NCBI GenBank assembly: GCA_045631525.1
Contig: JAZQUY010000008.1
Location: 39,114 to 103,113 of the forward strand
Origin: SIG440 sp045631525
GTDB taxonomy: Bacteria; Bacillota; Clostridia; Monoglobales; Monoglobaceae
Length of the DNA: 64,000 nucleotides
Direction: 5' to 3'
In this document: piece after piece, positions 43,406 to 51,595 of the stretch
Layout of the letters: every line of letters starts with the position of its first letter
How positions within the stretch are numbered: the stretch's first letter is position 1
Made by a program: the position numbers and the translations under genes
The notes under the pieces: model-generated
Told to the model about the DNA's origin: nothing
The model's database searches: none
Seen by the model: only the letters and a program-made list of their open reading frames with translations

Positions 43406-43434
43406 GTGACAATTTATTTTGTTTATGATAAAAT
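43406..43434 (+). promoter_or_regulatory. Sigma-A promoter of the phosphoesterase gene
   Basis: GTGACA (43406-43411), 17-base spacer, TAAAAT (43429-43434); 31 bases before the ATG at 43465. Confidence 0.6.
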
Positions 43435-43464
43435 AATATAAGTTTGTTGAAAGGATTTTTTCAT

Positions 43465-43923
43465 ATGAAAGCAATAATATTCAGTGATTCCCACGGCAAT
43501 TTTAACTCTATGGCAAAGGCAATCGAAAAAGAAAAAAATATAGATATGATTATCCACGCTGGCGACATAAACCGTGACATCTCCGACCTTGAGATTGCAT
43601 ATCCCCGCCTTGTGGTGGCAGGAGTAAAGGGAAATAACGATTTCTGGGATACCACCTATCCTGATGAACGAATTTTCTCATTTGATAATGTAAAAATTTT
43701 TCTCACCCACGGGCACCTTTACGGAGTAAAGTATTCATTGGCAAAGCTAAGCGCTAAGGGACGGGAAGTCAGTGCCGACATTTGCATTTTCGGTCACACC
43801 CACGCCTCACTCAATGAATCGGACTCAGGAATTGCCCTTTTCAATCCAGGAAGCGCTTCGCGGCATTATGGAACCCTTGAAACGAATGGCAAGGAATTCT
43901 CACTTTTTATCAAGGAAATCTGA
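43465..43923 (+). CDS. YfcE/MJ0936-family metallophosphoesterase
   Basis: 152-aa calcineurin-like phosphoesterase. Metal-site motifs in order: FSDSHGN (residues 6-12), HAGD, VKGNND, THGH and GHTHA. Family members cleave phosphodiesters in vitro; the natural substrate is unknown. AAAGGA stands nine bases before the ATG. The 3' end overlaps by 58 bases the extended frame of the convergent PIG-L gene. No terminator hairpin was seen between it and the tRNA promoter. Confidence 0.88.
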   Translation: MKAIIFSDSHGNFNSMAKAIEKEKNIDMIIHAGDINRDISDLEIAYPRLVVAGVKGNNDFWDTTYPDERIFSFDNVKIFLTHGHLYGVKYSLAKLSAKGREVSADICIFGHTHASLNESDSGIALFNPGSASRHYGTLETNGKEFSLFIKEI

Positions 43924-45125
43924 TTTTCCCTGTCTTTTTCAATTTTTAAAAATATTTTCAAAAAAGTGTTGACAAGCCCACGGAATTGTGGTATCATAAT
44001 ATTCGCTGGTTGTGAAAACAACCGCAAAACACAAGGTAAGCTGGTGTAGCTCAATTGGCAGAGCAGCTGATTTGTAATCAGCAGGTTGCGGGTTCGAGTC
44101 CCATCACCAGCTCCACTTTTATGGAGGGGTTCCCGAGTGGCCAAAGGGGGCAGACTGTAAATCTGTTGCGTCTCGCTTCGATGGTTCGAATCCATCTCCC
44201 TCCACCAAAAAAAGAAACGGCAACTTTCGTACACCGAAGGCTGTCGTTTTTTTGCACCCTTTTCTTCGCAAATTAAAAACGGGAAAAACTTGTTTTTCAG
44301 CTCTTCAGTAAGAGGCGTTCCATATTCACATACTTCAAAAACCTCTGCATATCTAATCCTGCTACCACGCTCGGTGCCATATTTTTCAATAAGTTCCTTT
44401 CTGAAACGTGCCGCGGTTTTTGCAAAAAGAACAGCGTAACCTCTGGGAGCTGCCATTATCTCTTCATCAGTTGTGTCCGATGTAATTTCCATACCCTTAA
44501 GCCACTCAAAGCGTTCTTGGGGATCGGTGGGCACTTCGTCCTGTTCTCCGTATGTATATGGCAACCATTCATAAACCTGTGAAACATTCAGGTCTGATAT
44601 TTTCAGCTTTACATCAATTTCATCATCCATATCAAGCACAATGTCACCTGAAAACGCCGGATTTTTGAAACTATCCTCATTATACATAATAACGGGCATA
44701 TATCTCATAGCAGGTGTTTCAGGGCATTCGTGAGGAACGGTCAAAAGATAAGATGCATCCTGAACAAGCTGTCCTGTTGCACGGTGGTCCGCATGATAGT
44801 CATTGGGTCTATGCGAAATAATAAGGTCTGGATTAAACTCCCTTATATACCTGATAAGACGCTTGCGGGTAGCAAGGTCAACAACAAGATTACAATCATC
44901 AATATCCCAGACATCATAAGTAATACCCAAAAGCTCGGCAACGGCAGCCGACTCCTTTGCTCTTCGTGCTGTTGTCTCTTCGGGCGTCATAATGTGATGT
45001 CCCCCGCAACCATTGCAAAGGCTCAAGAATCTCACTTCATATCCCATTTTTACATATTTGTCGGCCAGCCCGCCGCAACGAAACTCATTGTCGTCCTGAT
45101 GAGCACCTATCATTAAAATCTTCAT
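43866..45125 (-). CDS. PIG-L-family deacetylase, frame extended antisense through two tRNA genes
   Basis: The catalytic part is residues 1-283 (44277-45125): metal motif GAHQDDNEF (7-15) and SHRPNDYHADH (near 104-114) mark a LmbE/PIG-L zinc N-deacetylase, probably acting on GlcNAc-type substrates. The expected end is around FFPF (near 283). No stop follows; the frame continues for 136 codons through the terminator, antisense to tRNA-Tyr and tRNA-Thr (giving the well-known tRNA-derived pseudo-peptide DGTRTRNLL) and into the phosphoesterase 3' end. Removing one A from the five-A run at 44275-44279 would create TTT TAA exactly after FFPF. So this is probably a frame-shifted or artefactually extended gene whose functional product is about 283 aa. 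Divergent from an AraC regulator. Confidence 0.8.
   Translation of the reverse strand: MKILMIGAHQDDNEFRCGGLADKYVKMGYEVRFLSLCNGCGGHHIMTPEETTARRAKESAAVAELLGITYDVWDIDDCNLVVDLATRKRLIRYIREFNPDLIISHRPNDYHADHRATGQLVQDASYLLTVPHECPETPAMRYMPVIMYNEDSFKNPAFSGDIVLDMDDEIDVKLKISDLNVSQVYEWLPYTYGEQDEVPTDPQERFEWLKGMEITSDTTDEEIMAAPRGYAVLFAKTAARFRKELIEKYGTERGSRIRYAEVFEVCEYGTPLTEELKNKFFPFLICEEKGAKKRQPSVYESCRFFFWWREMDSNHRSETQQIYSLPPLATREPLHKSGAGDGTRTRNLLITNQLLCQLSYTSLPCVLRLFSQPANIMIPQFRGLVNTFLKIFLKIEKDRENQISLIKSENSLPFVSRVP
43969..43997 (+). promoter_or_regulatory. Sigma-A promoter of tRNA-Thr-tRNA-Tyr
   Basis: TTGACA (43969-43974), 17-base spacer, TATCAT (43992-43997), 42 bases upstream of the first tRNA. Confidence 0.8.
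44040..44115 (+). tRNA. tRNA-Thr (UGU anticodon)
   Basis: Acceptor GCTGGTG/CACCAGC, D stem GCTC/GAGC, anticodon stem GCTGA/TCAGC with loop TTTGTAA (anticodon TGT), T arm GCGGG-TTCGAGT-CCCAT with one wobble-type pair, discriminator T, and encoded CCA. Cotranscribed with tRNA-Tyr seven bases later. Confidence 0.96.
44123..44207 (+). tRNA. tRNA-Tyr (GUA anticodon)
   Basis: Class II tRNA with acceptor GGAGGGG/TCCCTCC, anticodon stem CAGA(C)/(G)TCTG with loop CTGTAAA (anticodon GTA), a long variable arm (TTGCGTCTCGCTTCGA), T loop TTCGAAT, discriminator A and encoded CCA. Confidence 0.95.
44208..44253. terminator. Bidirectional terminator after the tRNA pair
   Basis: AAACGGCA (44215-44222) pairs with TGTCGTTT (44242-44249), inner stem CTTTCG/CGAAGG, loop TACAC. 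T-runs follow on both strands (GTTTTTTT on plus; TTTCTTTTTTT on minus). It ends the tRNA transcript and would also end the PIG-L transcript before its in-frame stop. Confidence 0.8.
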
Positions 45126-45179
45126 GTTTTATCAACCTTTCTCTTTTTGCATACGTGAAAACGCCAATTTTTTTAATAA

Positions 45180-45208
45180 TTGACTTTTTCTTTCTCTTAT
45201 TTTATAAT
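45180..45208 (+). promoter_or_regulatory. Sigma-A promoter of the first AraC-family gene
   Basis: TTGACT (45180-45185), 17-base spacer, TATAAT (45203-45208). About 67 bases before the ATG at 45275. Confidence 0.75.
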
Positions 45209-45274
45209 ATGAAATGAAAACAGGCTATACCTTTTTTATCACAAATTTGCACGATTTTATGGCAGGTGACAATT

Positions 45275-46084
45275 ATGCAGGATTTTTCTCTCTATGAAGA
45301 TTCACTCCCCTTGGGAAAAACGCTCCCTTTAAGCTTTCACTTTTCCGGCGACGAGGGTGGGACACGGTCTCTCCACTGGCATGAACATATGGAGCTTTTG
45401 TTTTTCCTTTCAGGAGAGACAGAGGTGCTATGCAATGGTCAAACATTTATCGGCACAGAAAACGACCTGATTATTATTGAGTGTAACCAACTTCATTCCA
45501 CCAAAGGTGGCAGTTTCTTTTGTCTGCGCATTGACCCGTCTTTTTTTGAAGACTTATCCTTTGAAAGCATCCTTTTTCACCCCCATATCAGAAATGACAA
45601 TGTTGCAAAGGTATGTTTTGAAAATATATCAAAGGAACACACAAAGAAGCAAGTCGGATATGAAATAGAGATAAAGAGCCTTATATACCATCTGTTTGCA
45701 CATCTTTTGCGAAATCACAAAATTGATACCCTGTCAGAATATGAAATTCTTCTCAGGAAAAACAAAACAAACAAGACCCGACAAATCCTTGAATATATTT
45801 CTCAAAATTATAAAACAGATTTAACCACCAAGTCTTTGGCGGAAACATTTTTCCTGAGCGAACCTTATTTCTGCCAACTTTTCAAGAGCCAGACCAAGCT
45901 ATCTCCACTGAATTACATAAACAAATACAGATGCGAAAAAGCAGCCCTTCTTCTTGAAAATACGCAGCACAGTATAACCGAGATTTCCTCAAGCGTAGGC
46001 TTTGGAAACCCGAATTATTTTGCAAGGGTTTTCAAGAAGCTGTTCGGGAAATCCCCCGCCTCTTACCGAAAAGAACTCTCCTGA
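45275..46084 (+). CDS. AraC-family transcriptional regulator 1
   Basis: 269 aa. N-terminal cupin sensor domain (about 10-130; LHWHEHMELLFFLSG) and C-terminal double HTH (about 170-269; LAETFFLSEPYFCQLFKSQTKLSPLNYINKYR, then GFGNPNYFARVFKKLFGKSPASYRK). ATG at 45275 with AGGTGA five bases upstream. Divergent from the PIG-L gene and upstream of the convergent nahK operon, so it likely controls one or both. The ligand is probably a sugar, by family. Confidence 0.88.
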   Translation: MQDFSLYEDSLPLGKTLPLSFHFSGDEGGTRSLHWHEHMELLFFLSGETEVLCNGQTFIGTENDLIIIECNQLHSTKGGSFFCLRIDPSFFEDLSFESILFHPHIRNDNVAKVCFENISKEHTKKQVGYEIEIKSLIYHLFAHLLRNHKIDTLSEYEILLRKNKTNKTRQILEYISQNYKTDLTTKSLAETFFLSEPYFCQLFKSQTKLSPLNYINKYRCEKAALLLENTQHSITEISSSVGFGNPNYFARVFKKLFGKSPASYRKELS

Positions 46085-46135
46085 AAAAATCAGGCTATAC
46101 AGAGCTACAACAAAAAACAGTTTTACCCCAAATTT

Positions 46136-46172
46136 AAAATCCTTGAAACACACCGGTTTCAAGGATTTTAAT
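46136..46172. terminator. Bidirectional terminator between AraC 1 and nahK
   Basis: 14-bp perfect stem (46136-46149 with 46156-46169), loop ACACCG, A/T-rich on both sides. Serves the convergent AraC gene and the nahK operon. Confidence 0.8.
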
Positions 46173-46176
46173 GATT

Positions 46177-47250
46177 TTATATATATTTTGCCACTATCGT
46201 TTTCATTTCATCAAGCTTGCTTTCAATATCTCTAACAAGCTTAAACTGGGTTCTTGCTCTGTCAAGATTATGATTTTCTCTGTGGATTTTGAAATAGCTG
46301 TCGCCATTTAAATGATCTGCCAAAAATCTTATACCGCATTCATATGTCATAATAAGGGCAGAAATAGGCAAAAGCTCAATTTCCTTTGGAGTAAGACAAT
46401 CCTTTACCTCGCCTAAGAATCCTTTGGCAAACTGTTCAAACTTTTCAAGGTCAAACCAGATTTTGTCCAAATCCTGTTCATCCTCAGGTCCACTCGATGC
46501 ACCAAATCTGAGGGCATCACCAAAATCATAAAGAATTGAACCCGGCATAACAGTATCAAGATCGATTACACAAACACCCTCACCTGTTTTTGCATCAAAC
46601 AACACCTTATTAAGCTTTGTGTCATTGTGTGTAACCCTGAGCGGAACAGTCCCTTTTCTCATTTCGTCGGTTATCAAACTCTTATAATCGGCATAATCCA
46701 ACGCAAATTCAACCTCATCATAAACCTCAGTGAGTCTGCCTGCCAAATCGTTGGAAATAGCTTCTTTCAACTGATTCACACGTTCTGGAGTATTGTGAAA
46801 ATCCACAATTGTTTCATAGAGGCTGTCAGCCGGATAATCATCAAGCATATTCTGGAACCGTCCAAATGCTGTTCCTGCATGGAAAAGCTGTATAGGGTTT
46901 TCAACAATATCATAACTAACACTGTCTGTCACAAAAAGATACATCCTGAAAAAGTTATCCTCGTCTAGCTGAAAATAATTCTTTCCATCCTTGGTCTTGA
47001 TAACATTGAGTGCCTCGCGTTTTGGATTTCCGCCCCGCTCAACAATCTTCTTTTTGAGGTGTTCTGTAACATTATATATATTTTCCATAACCTCGTGGGG
47101 ATTATGAAAAACGTTTTTGTTTATCCTTTGAAGAATAGCCTGTGGCTCTGCATCAGCCATATATGTATCATTTATATGTCCGTTTCCATACAAGTCAATG
47201 TCTGTCTTGATAACAAACTGCTCACAAACCTCTTTAAGATTAAATTCCAT
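46177..47250 (-). CDS. nahK: N-acetylhexosamine 1-kinase (NahK/LnpB-like)
   Basis: 357-aa kinase of the aminoglycoside phosphotransferase fold that phosphorylates GlcNAc/GalNAc at C1. It strongly resembles Bifidobacterium NahK from end to end: YGNGHINDTYM (21-31), AFGRFQNML, LRVTHNDTKLNKVLFD (near 203-218, catalytic Asp), CVIDLDTVMPGSILYDFGDALRFGAS, and ECGIRFLADHLNGD. AAGGA seven bases before the ATG. It overlaps the upstream nucleotidyltransferase gene by 11 bases. Together they would convert HexNAc to UDP-HexNAc via the 1-phosphate. Confidence 0.9.
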   Translation of the reverse strand: MEFNLKEVCEQFVIKTDIDLYGNGHINDTYMADAEPQAILQRINKNVFHNPHEVMENIYNVTEHLKKKIVERGGNPKREALNVIKTKDGKNYFQLDEDNFFRMYLFVTDSVSYDIVENPIQLFHAGTAFGRFQNMLDDYPADSLYETIVDFHNTPERVNQLKEAISNDLAGRLTEVYDEVEFALDYADYKSLITDEMRKGTVPLRVTHNDTKLNKVLFDAKTGEGVCVIDLDTVMPGSILYDFGDALRFGASSGPEDEQDLDKIWFDLEKFEQFAKGFLGEVKDCLTPKEIELLPISALIMTYECGIRFLADHLNGDSYFKIHRENHNLDRARTQFKLVRDIESKLDEMKTIVAKYI

Positions 47251-48088
47251 TGTAAAATCCTTCCTTTACCAATCTTTCCATGGCAGAAACAACGGTGTCT
47301 TTATCTTCTTTATAGGTAACGCCATACCATTTTTCATTTGTTTCCAAAACTCTTACTTTTTCATTTTTTGTCTTTATCATATTGTCAACCACAAAGGGAA
47401 TATAAAATTCATCTTTAAGCGGATTTTTAATATTTTTCAAAAATTCCGTGAAATCCTTTTCCACATCTTGGAAAACAGAGGGCAAAAGACCCCACATATT
47501 CATGGAAACCACGGTATCAAGAGGAATATTGCTGTTTTTGTCAAGGCCAGTATGCTCAACAACGCTTCTGAGGAATCCGTCTTCAACACTGCACACCCCA
47601 CGTGAAACCGTTCCGTTCTCGGTTATGGTATTTCCAAGACTGAAGCCCACCATACAGTTTTCATCATTCTCCACCAGATTTTTATGGAGAATTTCAAAGG
47701 ATTTCTGTCCGTAATAATCATCTGCATTTATGAGTGCAAAAGGTGTGTCCACAGTATCTTTGGTGCAAAAAACCGCATGTCCTGTTCCCCAGGGTTTTTC
47801 TCTTCCCTCTGGCACAGAAAAACCTTTTGGAAGATTGTCCATATCCTGAAAAACGTAAGAAACATCTGCCATTTTTTCAATCCGCTTTTTTGTAATTTCT
47901 CGAAAATCTTTTTCAATATCACGTCTTATGATGAAAACCGTCTTGTCAAAACCGGCTTTCACCGCATCATAAATTGAAAAATCCAAAATTATTTCACCAT
48001 TTGGTCCAACAGGTGCGATCTGCTTGAGGCCGCCAAATCGGCTACCCATTCCTGCAGCCATAACCACCAATGTAGTTTTTTTGCCCAT
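47240..48088 (-). CDS. Sugar-1-phosphate nucleotidyltransferase
   Basis: 282 aa. Nucleotidyltransferase signature VVMAAGMGSRFGGLKQ (8-23), sugar-binding GTGHAVF and the metal Asp pair in NADDYYG (near 117). It is not of the galT or LnpC type. ATG at 48086-48088 with GGGAGA seven bases upstream. It precedes and overlaps nahK, so its substrate is probably the HexNAc-1-phosphate that NahK makes. The exact nucleotide and sugar are inference. Confidence 0.85.
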   Translation of the reverse strand: MGKKTTLVVMAAGMGSRFGGLKQIAPVGPNGEIILDFSIYDAVKAGFDKTVFIIRRDIEKDFREITKKRIEKMADVSYVFQDMDNLPKGFSVPEGREKPWGTGHAVFCTKDTVDTPFALINADDYYGQKSFEILHKNLVENDENCMVGFSLGNTITENGTVSRGVCSVEDGFLRSVVEHTGLDKNSNIPLDTVVSMNMWGLLPSVFQDVEKDFTEFLKNIKNPLKDEFYIPFVVDNMIKTKNEKVRVLETNEKWYGVTYKEDKDTVVSAMERLVKEGFYNGI

Positions 48089-48248
48089 AAACTCATCTCC
48101 CAACAATTCTTCATATTACAGCATATATCATATCATTTATTTTGCTATCTGTATTTATCTAAAAATAACTCTCATTTATAAAAAAATCACGATTTTCCTT
48201 GACTCCAACCCATTTTTTTGATATTTTATATATAAGGAGGTTGGTATT

Positions 48249-49175
48249 ATGGATTACCGGGGCGCAACCCTTGATTTCTCATTTTTCATTGAAAAACTAT
48301 ATTCGGTGCATTATTTTGAATATTCAAAAGACTTTTCTTTTCACGGGGAAACTCACGATTTCTGGGAATTTGTGTATGTAGACAAAGGCGAGGTAATTGC
48401 CTCCACCGACAAGAGCGAGACCCTTCTTTCTCAAGGAAACATTATCTTCCACAAACCCAACGAATGGCACAACATAAGAAGCAACGGCAAGATTGCGCCA
48501 AATGTAGCTATTGTAAGTTTTTCCTGCCATTCTGAAGCTATGGATTTCTTTAAAGACCGCGTACTGACCGTTGATAACGAACAAAAGACTTTAATTGCCA
48601 AAATAATTTCCGAATATACAAATGCTTTTTCTTCGCCACTCAATGACGTTTTTTCTAAAACGCTTGACTCAAAAGAAAATCCCCTTGTTGGTTCCAAGCA
48701 GCTTATCAGCCAGTATATATGCCAGCTCCTTATAACATTTTTGCGGTCAGGTGACGCCCAAAAAACGCAGCCCCACACCTTTATGCAAAATCACTCAAAC
48801 ACCAGTCTAAACATCATTCTGAACTATATGTCAGACCATATAAGAGAAAATGTGACCATAGAAGACCTTGTTATGTACAGCGGTCTCAACCGTATGGGCA
48901 TCAACCGACTTTTTAATTCAAATTTCTCCACGAGTCCCATACAGTATTTTATTAAAATGAAAATTGAACTGGCAAAAAAGCTTATCAGGGAAGACAGCCA
49001 CAATATCTCTCAGATTGCTGAACTCCTTGGATATTCAAGTATACATTATTTCTCCCTGCAGTTCAAAAAAACCACAGGAATGACACCAAGTCAGTATTCT
49101 TCATCAATAAAGGCCATGTCACCACTTGGAATGACCGCCGAGGTCTTTTCACCTATATTATCAGACAAAGAATAA
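48249..49175 (+). CDS. AraC-family transcriptional regulator 2
   Basis: 308 aa. Cupin-type N-terminal domain (about 30-110; HDFWEFVYVDKGE) and C-terminal double HTH (about 180-285; TIEDLVMYSGLNRMGINRLF; SQIAELLGYSSIHYFSLQFKKTTGMTPSQY). AAGGAGG before the ATG, and TTGACT-N17-TATTTT at 48199-48227 as a weak promoter. Divergent from the nucleotidyltransferase-nahK operon (160-base spacing), the usual position of a specific activator. Confidence 0.88.
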   Translation: MDYRGATLDFSFFIEKLYSVHYFEYSKDFSFHGETHDFWEFVYVDKGEVIASTDKSETLLSQGNIIFHKPNEWHNIRSNGKIAPNVAIVSFSCHSEAMDFFKDRVLTVDNEQKTLIAKIISEYTNAFSSPLNDVFSKTLDSKENPLVGSKQLISQYICQLLITFLRSGDAQKTQPHTFMQNHSNTSLNIILNYMSDHIRENVTIEDLVMYSGLNRMGINRLFNSNFSTSPIQYFIKMKIELAKKLIREDSHNISQIAELLGYSSIHYFSLQFKKTTGMTPSQYSSSIKAMSPLGMTAEVFSPILSDKE

Positions 49176-49189
49176 CCTATTCCAAATCA

Positions 49190-49227
49190 AAAACCCGCAT
49201 ATCCACCCGGATTTTGCGGGTTTTATT
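49190..49227. terminator. Bidirectional terminator between AraC 2 and the DUF1846 gene
   Basis: 10-bp perfect stem AAAACCCGCA/TGCGGGTTTT (49190-49199, 49215-49224) with T-rich tracts on both strands. Confidence 0.8.
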
Positions 49228-50715
49228 TTATTGATGATAAAGCCTTTCGTTCTCATACCTTGGCTCAAAGCTCACATTTATTCCAAGTCGTCTGAGGATT
49301 TTTTCATCTTCTTCACTCAAAATAACGGTAAAATGAGCATCTCCGCCATGGAGTTTTTCAAGCTGCTCCTTTGCAAGCTTTGCAACATCACTTGAAAGCG
49401 CTGAAATCGTGAGAGCGAGAAGCACCTCATCGGTATGGAGTCTCGGATTTTTGTGTTTCAGATATCTTGTTTTAAGTTCACAAATAGGTTCAAGGACCGA
49501 TGCCTCAATCAAATCAATTTCAGGGTCAATTCCCCCAAGAGCTTTAAGGGCGTTGAGCAAAAGTGCTGCTGCGGCTCCAAGGGTAGTTGATGTCTTTCCG
49601 GTGACAATCCTTCCGTCAGGAAGCACCATTGCACCTGCAGGTGCCTGTGTTCGTTTCGCTTTCTCCAAGGCTTTTGGAACTGCCGGACAATACTCCGGTG
49701 TAACTCCTGCCTGATTCATCAAAAGCTCAAGTTTTTTCACCTGAGTTGTATCATCGCCAAGAGTCCGCACAATATTTGCGCTTACAGAAAAGTATCTTCT
49801 GATAATTTCCATCTTTGATGCTTCACAGCAAACCGCATCATCAACAATGCAATATCCTGCCATATTTACACCCATATCAGTAGGAGATTTATATGGAGAC
49901 TTTCCCTGAATACGTTCAAACATAGTGTTAAGCACGGGAAAAATCTCAACGTCACGGTTATAGTTCACCGCGGTCTTTCCGTACGCCTCCAGATGAAACG
50001 GGTCAATCATATTCACGTCATTAAGGTCTGCCGTCGCTGCCTCATAAGCAAGGTTCACAGGATGCTTAAGTGGCAGATTCCACACCGGGAAGGTCTCAAA
50101 TTTCGCATAACCCGCAGCTATTCCGCGTTTATGCTCATGATAAAGTTGGCTGAGACAGGTTGCCATTTTACCACTTCCCGGCCCGGGCGCAGTAATAACC
50201 ACCAAGGACCTTTCTGTTTCAATGAAATCATTCTTTCCAAGTCCTTCATCACTTACTATATGCGGAATGTCCGAAGGATAACCCGCTATTGTATAATGCT
50301 TATAGCATTTTATTCCCAAAGTTTCAAGCTGTTTAAAAAACGTCTTTGCAGATGGCTGATTGTTATAACGGGTAAGAACAACGCTTCCCACATATAAATC
50401 CAGCTCACGGAATGTATCAATAAGGCGGAGCACATCATCATCATAAGTAATTCCCAAATCGCCACGCATTTTATTGGACTCAATATCTTCAGAGTTTATG
50501 GTGATAACAATTTCAACATCGTCCTTTAACTGTTGTAGCATACGGATTTTGCTATCGGGAGCAAATCCAGGGAGAACCCTTGCCGCATGATAATCGTCAA
50601 ACAGCTTTCCGCCGAATTCAAGGTATAGCTTTCCCCCAAATTCTGCAATGCGTTTTCTTATCTGCTGTGATTGCTCCAAAAGATATTTTTGATTATCAAA
50701 TCCGATTTTGCGCAT
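49228..50715 (-). CDS. DUF1846-family protein
   Basis: 495 aa, full length for the family, function unknown. Visible features: KIGFDNQKYLLEQSQQIRKRI at the start (split: KIGFDNQ, then helical), a P-loop-like APGPGSGKMATCLSQ near 175-189, and a conserved VTGKTSTTLGAAAALLLNALK region near 372-390. Soluble, no signal peptide. AAGGAGG before the ATG and an extended -10 (TGGTATACT) upstream. Single-gene unit. Confidence 0.85.
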   Translation of the reverse strand: MRKIGFDNQKYLLEQSQQIRKRIAEFGGKLYLEFGGKLFDDYHAARVLPGFAPDSKIRMLQQLKDDVEIVITINSEDIESNKMRGDLGITYDDDVLRLIDTFRELDLYVGSVVLTRYNNQPSAKTFFKQLETLGIKCYKHYTIAGYPSDIPHIVSDEGLGKNDFIETERSLVVITAPGPGSGKMATCLSQLYHEHKRGIAAGYAKFETFPVWNLPLKHPVNLAYEAATADLNDVNMIDPFHLEAYGKTAVNYNRDVEIFPVLNTMFERIQGKSPYKSPTDMGVNMAGYCIVDDAVCCEASKMEIIRRYFSVSANIVRTLGDDTTQVKKLELLMNQAGVTPEYCPAVPKALEKAKRTQAPAGAMVLPDGRIVTGKTSTTLGAAAALLLNALKALGGIDPEIDLIEASVLEPICELKTRYLKHKNPRLHTDEVLLALTISALSSDVAKLAKEQLEKLHGGDAHFTVILSEEDEKILRRLGINVSFEPRYENERLYHQ

Positions 50716-50818
50716 ACCGCATCCTCCTTTTTGTCATTCCAAAGAATAGTATACCACACTTTTTCAGAATAGGAAAGACCAATTTGAAATTTTTCTAAAA
50801 ATATGTCGAAGTTTATAT

Positions 50819-50845
50819 GAAAAACAGCTGGCTTTTCCCAGCTGT
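50819..50845 (-). terminator. Terminator of the HAD gene
   Basis: Stem ACAGCTGG/CCAGCTGT (50824-50831, 50838-50845), followed on the minus strand by TTTTTCAT. It begins about ten bases after the stop. Confidence 0.75.
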
Positions 50846-50853
50846 CAATATAC

Positions 50854-51507
50854 TCATCTATTTATAAAATCTATTATTTCCAAAGGGTGTGAAACAATTA
50901 TATCCGCCCCTGCAGATTTCAGTTCATTTTCATCCCTGAACCCCCACAAAACGCCAACCGAACAAATCCCTGCATTCTTCGCCGTTTCAATGTCTGTTGC
51001 AGTGTCACCAATATAAAGGCACTCGCGTCTACATACACCAAGCTCCTCCACTATTTCAAACAGCGACTTGGGGTCAGGTTTTAAGGCCTTTCCTTTTCTC
51101 GCACCCATACAAATTTCAATAAGCTCGCCTTGGAGCATAACCTCTGCCACCTTTTTTGTTGTGCTGTCGTCTTTATTTGAAAGAATTGCAGTCTTGATTC
51201 CCATATCCTTAAGGGTTTCAAGCATAGGAATAATCCCGTCATACACAGTGGTAAGGTACAAAAAATCGTTGTCATATTTTTCTTTGTACCACTCATGTAT
51301 TTCGTGGATTCTCTCTAATCCCACGCCCCTGAACCCAAGCATCCTTTCAATCAGAACCCTTGAGCCATCGCCCACCAGTGTTTTATATTCCTCAGTAGGT
51401 ATTTCTTCAATGTCAAAATGTTTAAGGGCCATATTCCCAAAATATGCGATGGTATCAAGGGTATTAAGAAGCGTACCATCAAGGTCAAAAATACAAGCTT
51501 TTATCAT
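50854..51507 (-). CDS. HAD-family phosphatase (phosphoglycolate phosphatase-like)
   Basis: 217 aa. HAD motif I DLDGTLL (7-13), motif II SNKDD (near 110), Lys in GARKGKALKPDP, motif IV GDTATDIETAKNAG. A helical cap lies between motifs I and II, as in the PGP/beta-phosphoglucomutase group. The ATG at 51505-51507 with GGAGG ten bases upstream is chosen over an in-frame start 11 codons earlier. It follows the alpha operon but beyond a strong terminator. Substrate unknown. Confidence 0.85.
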   Translation of the reverse strand: MIKACIFDLDGTLLNTLDTIAYFGNMALKHFDIEEIPTEEYKTLVGDGSRVLIERMLGFRGVGLERIHEIHEWYKEKYDNDFLYLTTVYDGIIPMLETLKDMGIKTAILSNKDDSTTKKVAEVMLQGELIEICMGARKGKALKPDPKSLFEIVEELGVCRRECLYIGDTATDIETAKNAGICSVGVLWGFRDENELKSAGADIIVSHPLEIIDFINR

Positions 51508-51549
51508 ATCCAAAAATCCTCCGTGCAGAAAATTCCGCATAACTTACCA

Positions 51550-51580
51550 AAAAAACAGCGGCTCTTTTCTGAGAGCCGCT
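51550..51580 (-). terminator. Terminator of the ribosomal/alpha operon
   Basis: 9-bp perfect stem AGCGGCTCT/AGAGCCGCT (51557-51565, 51572-51580), then TTTTTTT after one G on the minus strand, directly after rplQ. Confidence 0.9.
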
Positions 51581-51595
51581 ATGATTTTAATTTAA

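Noticed and set aside
44055..44276. Plus-strand open frame over the tRNA-Thr/tRNA-Tyr pair
   Set aside because: It is built from tRNA sequence and the following terminator; tRNA genes often give such spurious frames.
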